A stretch of DNA of 64,000 nt from a virus. Positions 34,020 through 42,594 of the stretch are shown piece by piece; the first letter of the stretch is position 1, and every line of letters starts with the position of its first letter. The notes beneath the pieces are model-generated. The model was given only the letters and a program-made list of their open reading frames with translations. It was not told where the DNA came from and ran no database searches. Both the position numbers and the translations under genes were made by a program. Location: positions 62,001-126,000 of the IMG/VR virus record IMGVR_UViG_3300035182_002586; one strand, written 5' to 3'.

Positions 34020-34670
34020 GTGCGCGTGCCGGACGACGACGTGTACATCGTGACCGGCTACCTGCACGCCAAGCGTCGCATCATCGAGGCCGGGTTCGCC
34101 AACGACATCGATTGGGCGGAGGGTCTCGCCAAAGTAGTCCCGGACGCCCACTACGTCATGCGCGAGACCGCGTGGGTCATCATCAACAGCGGTTTCCGAG
34201 CCAAGGTGGCGCAGAAGCTCTGGCCGCGCCTCCGGTTCGCCTTCAACGAGTTCGTCCCGCAACTCATCGACGAGACGAACTTCAAGGCTGCGATGGCGAT
34301 CCTCGCGCATGAGGGCAAGATGAAGGCGATCGTGAAGGTCGCCGAGATCATCACCCGAGACGGGATCGGCCAGATCTTGGAGGATGCCAAGGACCCTCCG
34401 AGGCTCACGCGGTTGCCGTTCATCGGTAAGATCACGTGCTACCACCTGGCGAAGGTGCTTGGGGTCGATGTCGTCAAGCCCGACGTGCACCTGACACGCG
34501 CGGCGGTGGCGGCGAAGAAGCCGTCCCCCCTCGCTCTGTGTGAAGCGATCCGGAATGCGATCGGGGACACGCTCACGGTCGTCGACTCTGTACTGTGGCG
34601 CTACGGGGAGCAGCAAGAAGCACGCAAGTGGCCGACGTGGGACATGTTGTTCGAGGTGTCGACGGTGTAG
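34020..34670 (+). CDS. HhH-GPD DNA glycosylase-like protein
   Basis: 216 residues from GTG 34020. L-P-F-I-G-K-I-T-C-Y-H-L (132-143) is the helix-hairpin-helix, with a lysine where bifunctional glycosylases have the catalytic one. D155 in V-K-P-D-V-H-L-T-R is the GPD aspartate. It removes damaged bases; the substrate is unknown. It ends with GTG-TAG, which forms a GGTGTA element for the next gene. Confidence 0.8.
   Translation: MRVPDDDVYIVTGYLHAKRRIIEAGFANDIDWAEGLAKVVPDAHYVMRETAWVIINSGFRAKVAQKLWPRLRFAFNEFVPQLIDETNFKAAMAILAHEGKMKAIVKVAEIITRDGIGQILEDAKDPPRLTRLPFIGKITCYHLAKVLGVDVVKPDVHLTRAAVAAKKPSPLALCEAIRNAIGDTLTVVDSVLWRYGEQQEARKWPTWDMLFEVSTV
34664..34669 (+). promoter_or_regulatory. GGTGTA element overlapping the glycosylase stop codon
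   Basis: 10 nt before ATG 34680; the TA of the motif begins the TAG stop. The same overlap occurs at 41417. Confidence 0.5.
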
Positions 34671-34679
34671 AAGACGAAC

Positions 34680-34967
34680 ATGACTCCCGGCATTCTCGTC
34701 CTCACCTTGGGGTCAACCGTCTACTGCGGGATGTCCTTCCGGGAGTTCATCCTCCTCAAGCGCACCCTCGACCAGATCGAGCGGAAGGTCATCGAGGGGG
34801 ACATCGACGCCAAGAGGGCGTACATCCTCGTGGATCGAGTTCAGGGGACGCTCTCGATGCAGGGGCTCTACATCGCCTTCGCACTGCTCTCCCTCTTCTG
34901 GCCCGTCCTCTGGTGGCAGTCGTGGCGAAACAAGCGCCGGAAGGCGATGGCCGCGAAAAGCCTATGA
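34680..34967 (+). CDS. Small two-helix membrane protein
   Basis: 95 residues. A hydrophobic N-terminal stretch (4-20) and a clear membrane segment at about 62-82 (G-L-Y-I-A-F-A-L-L-S-L-F-W-P-V) are joined by a charged helix; the tail is Arg/Lys-rich, so positive-inside. It could be a lysis accessory or superinfection protein; no evidence decides this. Confidence 0.65.
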   Translation: MTPGILVLTLGSTVYCGMSFREFILLKRTLDQIERKVIEGDIDAKRAYILVDRVQGTLSMQGLYIAFALLSLFWPVLWWQSWRNKRRKAMAAKSL

Positions 34968-34998
34968 ATCCTCTTGTGCCGTGGGGTTTTTGGACCCT

Positions 34999-35535
34999 AT
35001 GGCACAAGATCCGCTGGAGACGATCCGCAACCTGATCGCTCGCGCGGGCTCGGACAACGAGCACGAGGCGCGAACGTCGGCGGTTCTCGCGCTCAAGCTG
35101 ATGAAGAAACATGGGGTCGTCCTCACCCTCCCGGGTGAGATACCTCCGCCCGTGAGCCCCTCCGCTGTGGTGTCGGACCCGGTGCCCGACGAACCGTTCT
35201 TCGTCCCAACCAAGAAGCCCCTTCGACGCGTCCGCGACCTGCACGGGTCCGAGTGGTCTTTCTACGAGACGGGGCCCGGTGGGGGTCGTTGCATCATGTG
35301 CGACATCCCCATCATCCGCGGGGTGGCGTTCTACATGGGTGACCCCGGCCTGGTCCACCTTGGGTGTTGGAGTCAGCGTCAGGCTGGAGCCACACGCTCT
35401 GCCCGGGCCACGGCCACGGGGCGCCCTCACGTGACCCCCGCGACTCCAGGTCCCCCACCCGCACCACCCCCACCGGTGGACGAAGCTAGCGCGGTCGATT
35501 CCGTGTGGGAGTTCGTGTCGAAGATCCCACGTTGA
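34999..35535 (+). CDS. DUF2786-domain protein with zinc-binding segment
   Basis: 178 residues from ATG 34999. The first 45 match DUF2786 (I-R-N-L-I-A-R-A-G-S-D-N-E-H-E-A-R-T, L-K-L-M-K-K-H-G). Residues 100-130 hold C-x2-C and H-x2-C, a possible treble-clef-like zinc site. A Pro/Ala-rich linker and a short end follow. The function of DUF2786 proteins is unknown. Confidence 0.7.
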   Translation: MAQDPLETIRNLIARAGSDNEHEARTSAVLALKLMKKHGVVLTLPGEIPPPVSPSAVVSDPVPDEPFFVPTKKPLRRVRDLHGSEWSFYETGPGGGRCIMCDIPIIRGVAFYMGDPGLVHLGCWSQRQAGATRSARATATGRPHVTPATPGPPPAPPPPVDEASAVDSVWEFVSKIPR

Positions 35536-35573
35536 CCGTGTACTTATCGTGACGTGTAGGGGAGAGGTGCCTG

Positions 35574-36230
35574 ATGGCTTTCCCCGTTTTCCCCGAAGGT
35601 CCCCGAGTCCTCAGCCCCACGGGCCTGGTGGTCTACCCGGAAGACCCTAGCACCGGCTACCCCGCCAACGCGTCGAACGCCGTCCCCGGTCAGGTGTTGT
35701 GCGTCCGTGGGCCCGAGTCCTACCCGGTCACGTCGAGTGACCCCCTCTACGGTCGTCGGGGCTACCTCGACATGCAGGTGTACCTCGGGATCCCCCCGAC
35801 GAGCCCGTCCGTGTACCGCCCCATCGGCCGGCGTCGTCGTCCCCGTCCGTGGCCCCCCGCACCGCACTCCCCTCCGCAGTCCCTCTTCGCGATCGTGGGG
35901 GCGGACGGTGCCTACTTCGCGGTGTCCATCGACCCCACGGGCAACAACATCCAGTTCGGGATGTCCGATGGTCAGGCTGTAACCGTCGCACAGACGAACG
36001 CCGCGTCCTTCGGCGACAACATGGTCGTGCGGCTGGTCGTATCCTTCGACGCAGTTCGGGGCGTTGCCTCCGCGTCCTTCGACGGTACCCCGGCAACGTG
36101 GACAGTCGAACCGAGCGGGCCGTGGTTGCCGTTTCGGCCTACCCGCATCGACATCGGCACCGAGACGCCAGAGCTGGGCTTGGACGGCTTCGACGGTGCG
36201 CTCTACCTGGCGCAGTACGGCGAGCCCTAG
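35574..36230 (+). CDS. Beta-rich protein, possible lectin-like domain
   Basis: 218 residues. Pro-rich first half with an R-R-R-R-P-R-P patch (about 85-92), then a strand-rich domain (V-V-R-L-V-V-S-F-D, A-S-A-S-F-D-G-T-P-A-T-W) that resembles concanavalin-like sandwiches. It shares the bases CTAG with the stop of the convergent gene. A CGTGTA variant lies upstream. Confidence 0.5.
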   Translation: MAFPVFPEGPRVLSPTGLVVYPEDPSTGYPANASNAVPGQVLCVRGPESYPVTSSDPLYGRRGYLDMQVYLGIPPTSPSVYRPIGRRRRPRPWPPAPHSPPQSLFAIVGADGAYFAVSIDPTGNNIQFGMSDGQAVTVAQTNAASFGDNMVVRLVVSFDAVRGVASASFDGTPATWTVEPSGPWLPFRPTRIDIGTETPELGLDGFDGALYLAQYGEP

Positions 36231-38797
36231 AGCACGTCGTCGTCATCGAGAAGGCGCGTCCACAGCTCACGCCCCGGGGCGTCCTGGATGGTACGCGCCT
36301 TCTGCGTAGAGCCTCGCGTGAGCCCACGGAAGTCTCGTAGTAGGTCGGCGATGGGCACCGTCTCTTCAACGCCCCCCGTCCACCGAACACGGGCAGTGCG
36401 CCGCACTTCGTCGAACTCGACGACGTTGCATCGACGGTGGGTCTTGGTGTTGACCCACTCGTCCCCGAAAGGCGGCGGGGTGTCTTCCGTGGTGGTCAAT
36501 GTACCGCCGACGAGGAAGGCCGACGTCAACGCGTCGTAGCGCACGGGCTGCTCTCGCGTGAAGTCGTCGAGAGGGCCGACCCAAGCGATGCGCGCGTCCT
36601 CCCCGAGCCTTCGGATCGACAGAAGTGTCCCACGGGAGGAGATGATCTGGCCTGCACGGAAGCTCGTGGTGCTGGTGATGGGGGTCGCCATCTGCGCGTG
36701 CACGAGCCCGTCCGCAACGACGACAGCAGCGCACAGGAGAACCGTAGACCCGTCCTTCGTCGGCACCGGGACCTCGAACACCTCGCCGACGTTCACCGTC
36801 TCTTCGTCCGGGAGCAGAAGATGCAGCGTGGAGGTGTTGGCGTGCATCACCGACGCCGGGTGGAGACGCCGAACTTCCGTGGAGGGTTGTGCGGCGGGTC
36901 GGGGTCGAGAAGGGGTCGCTTGGCTCGTCAGGTCGGGGACTCCGAGTGCCGATCGAATGGCCCGTGCGGTGTGCTCGGTCTCCCCCGACAGGTCGAGGAG
37001 ATCTGCGGTCCCCCACGTTGCATCGTCGAGGATGGTCGCGAACTCCGTACGGCCGCGAATGCGACGGGGTGCGGTCGGGAACCCAAGCGTCGTCGGGGGT
37101 TCCTGGTGAATCGGGGTGGCAGTCACGTAGTCCCGGCCGTCGTTTTGGCTTACGTCCTCTGCCGAGAGGAACATGAGTAGCCCGTTCGCCACGGACTCCA
37201 CAGCGACCCTCGGGATCATGTCGAGAACCTGCCCCGCTCGCAGGTCTGGGGAGTAGGCCGACGTGCTGTTCCGGTAGACCAACTCAGACGTGTTCGACCA
37301 GAAGTCGTTGAGCGGGAGCCTCTCCACGTTACCAGACGGCAGGATCTCCACATCCACGTGGTGGGAGGCATGGTCGAGGACTCGAAGCAGTGCCGCCGGT
37401 CCTCGCAACCATAACCACAGCGACCCGACGTTGAGCGAAGGGGCTACGGGCTCCTCGGGGGATACGCGATCCCTCAAGGACAGGAGCACCAACTCCGCCG
37501 GGTAGGGTCCTTGGAACGGAGCAGCAGTCAACGTCATGGGGTGGAGATCCGACACATCCATGCTGGATACGAGGCGGATCTCGTGTGGCGAAGGCATGCT
37601 CTCCACGAAGCACATACGGCCGTCTGCGAGCCGAAGGTGGGAACCGACCCGGAAGTTCCCGAGCAACCCTCCTAGGGGGTTGACCGAGATCTCGTGCTCC
37701 GCTTGTCGACCGTGCGCGGCGAGCTGTTGCGCGGGGATGTAGGCCAGGTGGTTGCTCCCCGGGAAGACCACCCGAAGACGGGCCCCAAGGTCGTCGAACA
37801 CTCGAACGAGAGTCGGTCCGACCGTGGACTGGAGCACCCACAGGGTCCCTTCCAACGAGGACCTAGACAGAGGGCGTGGCATCTCCTCCGGACGCGTGAC
37901 GGGGTTACTACCCGGCCTCAGCGGGACCCACTCTCTCACGAGGTCGTCCATCCACACGCGTGGCGACGAGCCGTTCAAGACCACGTACGGTCTGCGGTAG
38001 GAACCCGACACATCCTGGATGCGTGCAACCTCAAGCGTGGTGAGGTTGTGCACCAGAACCCCGGGCGATGCCCATGCGGGGGTGTCCACGGAATCCGTGC
38101 AAAGCTGGCGGCGACCACCGAAGGAAGAGATCCTCTCGACGGAACGCACGCGGTTGTAGTTCGCGGCGAAGTCCTGGAACGGGATGACGACGAGAGGCGT
38201 GCCGGCAGGCTGCCCCTCATCACGCACGTGAATCTCCGTCGTGATCCCTCGGACTTCCACCACCCTCTGGACCGTGACCGTGGCGCCGGGTTCGACCCAC
38301 TGTGCCCACGACTCCCCCACGGCGGGGGTGGGGAACGGGACGAACCCCAAGAGGTCCCGGAACCTGATCTGCTCGTTCGCCGCTTCGTGCGGGCGAGCGG
38401 GATCGATGTACGTGACGTGAAGGGTGCTCGCGCGCAGATCCACGCGATCGATGATGTGCGTGACCCCCCTGCACACGAGGTGCAGGTCCGGCTCGATCCA
38501 GAAGGGCGGGATGTCCTCGTCTTCTCTGGCCTCCCACGCTTCTTCTTCCTCGTCGCGGTACGTGACCCGTGCACGGAACGGGGGCGTCATCGGTGCCACC
38601 CGTTGAATCCAACGGTGGGGGCGCCACATGGTCACGGTATCCCCGAGCGATGGACGGTATAGAACCGCAGGGTCGTTGAGGTGGCGGATGAGAACGTGCG
38701 GGGACACGTCCCGCGTGATCTCCTCGACGATGCCCTGCGCATCGTTCGCGACGGTCTGGACCACAGACCCGGGGGTGAGCCAACGAGGGGACGGCAT
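36227..38797 (-). CDS. Very large protein of SH3/KOW-like segments
   Basis: 856 residues from ATG 38797, 2 nt after the previous stop. Repeated segments of 60-90 residues share a pattern of G-x-(L/V)-W or P-G-x-V, a V-x-x-(V/I) strand pair, then an L-x-x-F-x-x-x-W/Y end, as in short phage SH3-like proteins. I count at least six. The last ends R-R-T-A-R-V-R-W-T-G-G before a C-terminal L-W-T-R-L-L-D-D-D-D-V-L. No enzyme motif. It may be a scaffold binding several partners. Confidence 0.6.
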   Translation of the reverse strand: MPSPRWLTPGSVVQTVANDAQGIVEEITRDVSPHVLIRHLNDPAVLYRPSLGDTVTMWRPHRWIQRVAPMTPPFRARVTYRDEEEEAWEAREDEDIPPFWIEPDLHLVCRGVTHIIDRVDLRASTLHVTYIDPARPHEAANEQIRFRDLLGFVPFPTPAVGESWAQWVEPGATVTVQRVVEVRGITTEIHVRDEGQPAGTPLVVIPFQDFAANYNRVRSVERISSFGGRRQLCTDSVDTPAWASPGVLVHNLTTLEVARIQDVSGSYRRPYVVLNGSSPRVWMDDLVREWVPLRPGSNPVTRPEEMPRPLSRSSLEGTLWVLQSTVGPTLVRVFDDLGARLRVVFPGSNHLAYIPAQQLAAHGRQAEHEISVNPLGGLLGNFRVGSHLRLADGRMCFVESMPSPHEIRLVSSMDVSDLHPMTLTAAPFQGPYPAELVLLSLRDRVSPEEPVAPSLNVGSLWLWLRGPAALLRVLDHASHHVDVEILPSGNVERLPLNDFWSNTSELVYRNSTSAYSPDLRAGQVLDMIPRVAVESVANGLLMFLSAEDVSQNDGRDYVTATPIHQEPPTTLGFPTAPRRIRGRTEFATILDDATWGTADLLDLSGETEHTARAIRSALGVPDLTSQATPSRPRPAAQPSTEVRRLHPASVMHANTSTLHLLLPDEETVNVGEVFEVPVPTKDGSTVLLCAAVVVADGLVHAQMATPITSTTSFRAGQIISSRGTLLSIRRLGEDARIAWVGPLDDFTREQPVRYDALTSAFLVGGTLTTTEDTPPPFGDEWVNTKTHRRCNVVEFDEVRRTARVRWTGGVEETVPIADLLRDFRGLTRGSTQKARTIQDAPGRELWTRLLDDDDVL

Positions 38798-38799
38798 GG

Positions 38800-40305
38800 T
38801 CAGAGGTCCTCGTCGCCAATGAGGCGGTCGTAGACGCTGGCTCGCACGAAGGGCTTCCACTCGACAGCGAAGGCAGACAGGGGGACTACCTGCGACCCCG
38901 TGCGTACTCCGTCCTTGTCGAGGGTGATGATGTTGCGGCGGCTGTCGATCTGTATGACCTTCGCGACCTGACCCGTTCGAGTCTCTTCCCACTCCTCTCC
39001 GCAAGCGACCTTGATCGGCAACGGGGGGTCAGGGGTCTCGGCAGGCTTGGCGTTCAGCGTCGCGTCGTACTTGTCGAGGAACTCGCGGAAGGTGACGACG
39101 ATCTCCGATCCCGTCGTGGTGATCAGGTGGACTTGATCCCCTTCGGTACGGGCGACCGTGGCTTCTTGCGTCCCGGCCTTCTCTTTCCACGGGGCTCCGG
39201 GAGCGAGAAGGGTGCTCACCATCCTCGGGAGGTTGGCCCGGAGCTGTGCCCTGGTCCGTCCAGCGGCCGAGATCATGGGCTCCACCGTAGTCAGGAAGAG
39301 GCGGATGGACTCAATGGAGAGACCGCTGGTGCGGGCAGCCTCTACCAGCACGGGGTCCTCACGCTCGACGGGAGGCGGAGCTGGAGTCGGGGTCGGAAGA
39401 GTCTCCGCCAAGGACGAGAAGAACGTGCGGAACCACTCCGGTATCCCGGCTGCCTGGTTCCGATGACGCTCGAACTCGCGGCGGTCTGCCTCGGTGATCG
39501 TCACCGCTTCCGTAGTGGGGCGATCTGGACGCCCACCCAACCGGGAGACGGGCATCGGCGGTCTCGGCCTGGAAGGACGTTCGTTCTCCCGTAGAACGAT
39601 GTGGACGGCCGTGGGCTCGATCGAAAGCGACAGCCTCGGTGGCAGGGAGAGGGTGCGGTCTAGCAAGTCCGTCGATCGACTGTCCCCCAAGGCCGCAGGA
39701 CCCATCTCGACGCGATCCACCGTGAGACTGCTACTGTGGATGTGTCTCAGAGCGCTCTGAACGACCGTCTCGTACCAACGCCCCCTCGACGCGATGTCGA
39801 TTAGGTCCGCAGCGGGGGACGGGATGGCCGCCCACACGCGGCCACAGAGCTGACACGACCACCAGGACCACGCAGCGCCCGCAGGACGAACCGAGAGGAG
39901 ATCCTCTGCCGTCGCCGTGCTTGCGCACGACGGGCAGGTCATCGACGGCTGATCTCGCGCAGGGGTACGAGGATCGACGCTCGGCGAGTGCGTGAGCAGC
40001 TCGGCTTGGATGGAGATGGGTAGGTGTCTCGGGCAGACGTACTCGGTCGTACCATCCCGCTCGTACTTGAAGAACGCGCTGATGGGACAGCCTCGTCGGC
40101 CGCAGGTCATGTGTGTGCGCGGTGCAGGGGCTACGAACGTCCAGTTCAGCTCCAGCATGCGTGGAGCCACGCGGAAACGATGACCCGTGGACGAGACGAG
40201 CGTGATGATGGTGTCCGTCGCGTCTGCGACCACACCTCGCACTTCGAGGCCCTGCGCATCGCGCATCGCCCAACTCTCACCGATCTGTGGATTTCCGACG
40301 GGCAT
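38800..40305 (-). CDS. Zinc-ribbon and SH3-like multidomain protein
   Basis: 501 residues from ATG 40305. An SH3-like N-terminus (1-55) is followed by two zinc ribbons (C-G-R-R-G-C ... C-P-R-H and C-P-S-C ... C-Q-L-C), a long Pro-rich linker, a helical part and two SH3-like segments. The C-terminus D-R-L-I-G-D-E-D-L resembles that of its downstream neighbour. A GGTGTA element 51 nt upstream and a GAGGAAG site give it a normal leader. Confidence 0.6.
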   Translation of the reverse strand: MPVGNPQIGESWAMRDAQGLEVRGVVADATDTIITLVSSTGHRFRVAPRMLELNWTFVAPAPRTHMTCGRRGCPISAFFKYERDGTTEYVCPRHLPISIQAELLTHSPSVDPRTPARDQPSMTCPSCASTATAEDLLSVRPAGAAWSWWSCQLCGRVWAAIPSPAADLIDIASRGRWYETVVQSALRHIHSSSLTVDRVEMGPAALGDSRSTDLLDRTLSLPPRLSLSIEPTAVHIVLRENERPSRPRPPMPVSRLGGRPDRPTTEAVTITEADRREFERHRNQAAGIPEWFRTFFSSLAETLPTPTPAPPPVEREDPVLVEAARTSGLSIESIRLFLTTVEPMISAAGRTRAQLRANLPRMVSTLLAPGAPWKEKAGTQEATVARTEGDQVHLITTTGSEIVVTFREFLDKYDATLNAKPAETPDPPLPIKVACGEEWEETRTGQVAKVIQIDSRRNIITLDKDGVRTGSQVVPLSAFAVEWKPFVRASVYDRLIGDEDL

Positions 40306-40356
40306 TCTTCCTCGCGAGGTCCGTGCAGGAACCTCCTATCGCGCCGTTCCTAGTGC

Positions 40357-40362
40357 TACACC
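40357..40362 (-). promoter_or_regulatory. GGTGTA element of the 40305/38797 gene pair
   Basis: 51 nt before ATG 40305, the leader containing a good ribosome site. It lies only 17 nt before the divergent J-domain gene. Confidence 0.5.
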
Positions 40363-40378
40363 GCCGCCGGGAGAACGT

Positions 40379-40822
40379 GTGTCGTCCATCGACCCAGCCA
40401 AGGCTTTTCAGGCGTTTGCCGACCTCGGCGTTTACCCGAACGACGTGCGAGCACTGGAACGCCTGCCCTTTCCTGAGGCTCAGGTGGCTCTACTTGAGCT
40501 GAAAGAAAGGGCCCGGAGGAACTTCCGGCGTCTATCCCTGGAGCTACACCCTGACCGCAACGGCGGGAACGAGGCGCTGACAGAGCGTTTCAAGGTGATG
40601 TCTGCGGTCCGCGACGAGCTGGAGAAGATCGAGGTGCACCCCGCCCCGGCACCCCCGCGTCCGGTCCCTGCGCACCCTCGTGCTGTGAACCCCTTCCCTC
40701 AGCACAGGCACCCCTTCCCCTTTGGCGGGGGTGTCACGGTGATCAACTTCGCGTCGAGCACTTCGGCGACGGGGGCGGTAGGCGGGTGGGTAAGCCGGCC
40801 GATCCGCATCATCATCCGGTGA
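40379..40822 (+). CDS. J-domain (DnaJ-like) protein
   Basis: 147 residues from GTG 40379 with GGGAG five bases upstream. The J-domain is shifted from the N-terminus; helices II-III carry R-R-L-S-L-E-L-H-P-D-R-N-G-G with the essential HPD. A Pro-rich linker and a short Gly/Val tail follow. It probably recruits host DnaK for replication or assembly. Confidence 0.82.
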   Translation: MSSIDPAKAFQAFADLGVYPNDVRALERLPFPEAQVALLELKERARRNFRRLSLELHPDRNGGNEALTERFKVMSAVRDELEKIEVHPAPAPPRPVPAHPRAVNPFPQHRHPFPFGGGVTVINFASSTSATGAVGGWVSRPIRIIIR

Positions 40823-40836
40823 AAAAGACCACGGCC

Positions 40837-40842
40837 GGTGTA
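40837..40842 (+). promoter_or_regulatory. GGTGTA element upstream of 40865
   Basis: 22 nt before the chosen ATG, with GGGAG between. Nine nt downstream an ATG opens an 8-codon peptide overlapping the gene start; whether it is translated is unclear. Confidence 0.5.
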
Positions 40843-40864
40843 GATTAACCCATGGGAGCTGACC

Positions 40865-41191
40865 ATGGCAGAAGATGACCCCAAGAAGCCGCCCGTCTGT
40901 CCCGGTGAGGACCAGCTCGTGATTGGGGGTGCTCCCGACGAGAGCGGGCACGTCCCCTACGTCCGTCACACGGCCGATCACGAGATCGAGGCTGGTGTCA
41001 TGCGCCCGGTGCAGGAAGGGGAAGCGATCGACGAGAACTCGTTCCGTCTGGAACACCGCTCCGGCCCCATCTACGCCGTCAAGCCCGTCTCCGAAGGGGA
41101 TCGCAAGGGCCCCGCGAAGGTCGCGAGCGACGCCTTCCGCTCCGGGTGGGACAACATCTTCGGCAAGCGTCAGCCCGTAGGCCAAGCCTGA
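40865..41191 (+). CDS. Unknown phage protein ending K-G-P-A-K-V ... G-W-D-x-I-F-G
   Basis: 108 residues. Beta-rich N-terminal two thirds and a helical end (A-S-D-A-F-R-S-G-W-D-N-I-F-G-K). I do not recognise an activity. Head of a plus-strand operon of small proteins. Confidence 0.6.
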   Translation: MAEDDPKKPPVCPGEDQLVIGGAPDESGHVPYVRHTADHEIEAGVMRPVQEGEAIDENSFRLEHRSGPIYAVKPVSEGDRKGPAKVASDAFRSGWDNIFGKRQPVGQA

Positions 41192-41192
41192 T

Positions 41193-41423
41193 ATGCCCGT
41201 CTTCCAACCGAAGCGCACGAACGGAAGCCGGTTCGATGCCTGGACGGCTCCCTGCCCCGTCTGCTCGAAGAAAGCAGACGAAGACTGCATCCACGTGCTC
41301 GTGCGTGACACGCAGGAAGACACGTTGAAGCCTCGGGTCCCCGTCGCTTCTGGGGGTGTACCCGCGCCCGATGTACCGAAAGGAATCTGGGAACGCATCC
41401 TCGATGACGAAGACGTGGTGTAG
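41193..41423 (+). CDS. Small CxxC protein with acidic C-terminal tag
   Basis: 76 residues. C-P-V-C near 21-24 and a later Cys suggest zinc binding. The C-terminus W-E-R-I-L-D-D-E-D-V-V parallels those of the proteins at 36227 and 38800. Its GTG-TAG end forms the next gene's GGTGTA element. Confidence 0.6.
   Translation: MPVFQPKRTNGSRFDAWTAPCPVCSKKADEDCIHVLVRDTQEDTLKPRVPVASGGVPAPDVPKGIWERILDDEDVV
41417..41422 (+). promoter_or_regulatory. GGTGTA element overlapping a stop codon
   Basis: 9 nt before ATG 41432. Confidence 0.5.
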
Positions 41424-41431
41424 ATCGAGAC

Positions 41432-42304
41432 ATGCCCTCTGACCGCACGACGGCGATGGTCCGCAACTTCGGTATCCTCTACGGGATGAGCAAGACGGGC
41501 GCTCTCCCTCCGAACTACGAGAAGCTCGACATCGCGGAGATGCAGCACGTCTGGAACCACGGCCGGGAGCGAGACCCTCGTGTGGGTCAGGTACTCGACG
41601 CACTATCGAGCACCCGGGCACCCCTCGGCCCCTACGCCGCCATCCAGGCGGGGATCCCGTGTCCGGTCTGCCCGTCCGGTGCCTGCGTGCACGGTGCAGG
41701 CACCCCTCTGGAGCCGCCGCTTGTCAGAGTCGGCGGGACCACTAGGTCCGACGTACCGGAGTTCCAACGGAACTACCTGAGCTACGCCCCCGTGACCGTA
41801 CCCGAGATGCCGCCCCCGCCCCCATCGCCCGCCCCTGTGGTGACGCCGGAGCTGCTGCGGAAGGCGCTCGAACGGTTCGATAAGGTCTACAAAGACCAGT
41901 GGCAGCGCATCCTGGAAGATGACGGGAACGACGACGCGATCTTCGTTGAGATCGAGAGAATCATCGGGGCCGCACGCAAGAAGCTGATCCACCCCAACGC
42001 TTGGTGGCGCGGCCGCGAGCCTGCCGTGGGTCCGGATGGCCCGGTTGGAGGTAGCGACCCCCGGGCCGTGAAGTGGTCGATCTCCGGGGCGTTGTACGCA
42101 GAGATGTCGGATGACCCTCAGGTTTCCGCCGCTGTGCGCGCCGCTGTGACCCTCGTTGCGACGGTTGTGTCCGGGACCCTCCAGACGGACTGGTTCGCTG
42201 CGGACATGAGGCTGACGCGGTGGAACGCAGACCCGAAGAGGCTCTACACGGACGTACTCCACGTCCTGGCTCAGGTGCACCTGGCCGTGAAGCAGCGGGC
42301 TTGA
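41432..42304 (+). CDS. Unknown protein with Pro-rich hinge
   Basis: 290 residues. Helical N-terminus, a C-P-V-C-x4-C cluster near 78, a Pro-rich hinge near 130-140, then a helical C-terminal domain containing W-Q-R-I-L-E-D-D, similar to the acidic C-terminal tag of its neighbour. No catalytic motif. Confidence 0.55.
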   Translation: MPSDRTTAMVRNFGILYGMSKTGALPPNYEKLDIAEMQHVWNHGRERDPRVGQVLDALSSTRAPLGPYAAIQAGIPCPVCPSGACVHGAGTPLEPPLVRVGGTTRSDVPEFQRNYLSYAPVTVPEMPPPPPSPAPVVTPELLRKALERFDKVYKDQWQRILEDDGNDDAIFVEIERIIGAARKKLIHPNAWWRGREPAVGPDGPVGGSDPRAVKWSISGALYAEMSDDPQVSAAVRAAVTLVATVVSGTLQTDWFAADMRLTRWNADPKRLYTDVLHVLAQVHLAVKQRA

Positions 42305-42330
42305 GGATCAAGTTTTCCGCCCCCTCCATT

Positions 42331-42585
42331 ATGCCCAAGCAGATCGGCGGCAAAACCGTGCAGATCACGGTGCGCGTGGGCGAAGACGTTCCCGATCGGG
42401 CGGCCCGTCTCGCACGCACCATGGCTCCGGAGGGGATGCGCCTCGCACGCGCTGACGTGCTCCGTGCAGCTCTCCTGCGAGGTCTCCTCGGGATGGAGGC
42501 GGAGATTGCTCCAACCCTCCCTCCTCCGCCCCCCGAGGACCTCGGTGTAGAACCCTCCGTGGACCCGCCGGTAGAGACGGGGTAG
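42331..42585 (+). CDS. Ribbon-helix-helix DNA-binding protein
   Basis: 84 residues from ATG 42331. V-Q-I-T-V-R-V-G-E-D-V is the ribbon; R-A-D-V-L-R-A-A-L-L-R-G-L-L is helix B, as in CopG/Arc-type repressors. The Pro-rich tail is dispensable-looking. It is a candidate repressor in this phage. Confidence 0.7.
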   Translation: MPKQIGGKTVQITVRVGEDVPDRAARLARTMAPEGMRLARADVLRAALLRGLLGMEAEIAPTLPPPPPEDLGVEPSVDPPVETG

Positions 42586-42594
42586 GGTGGTCAC

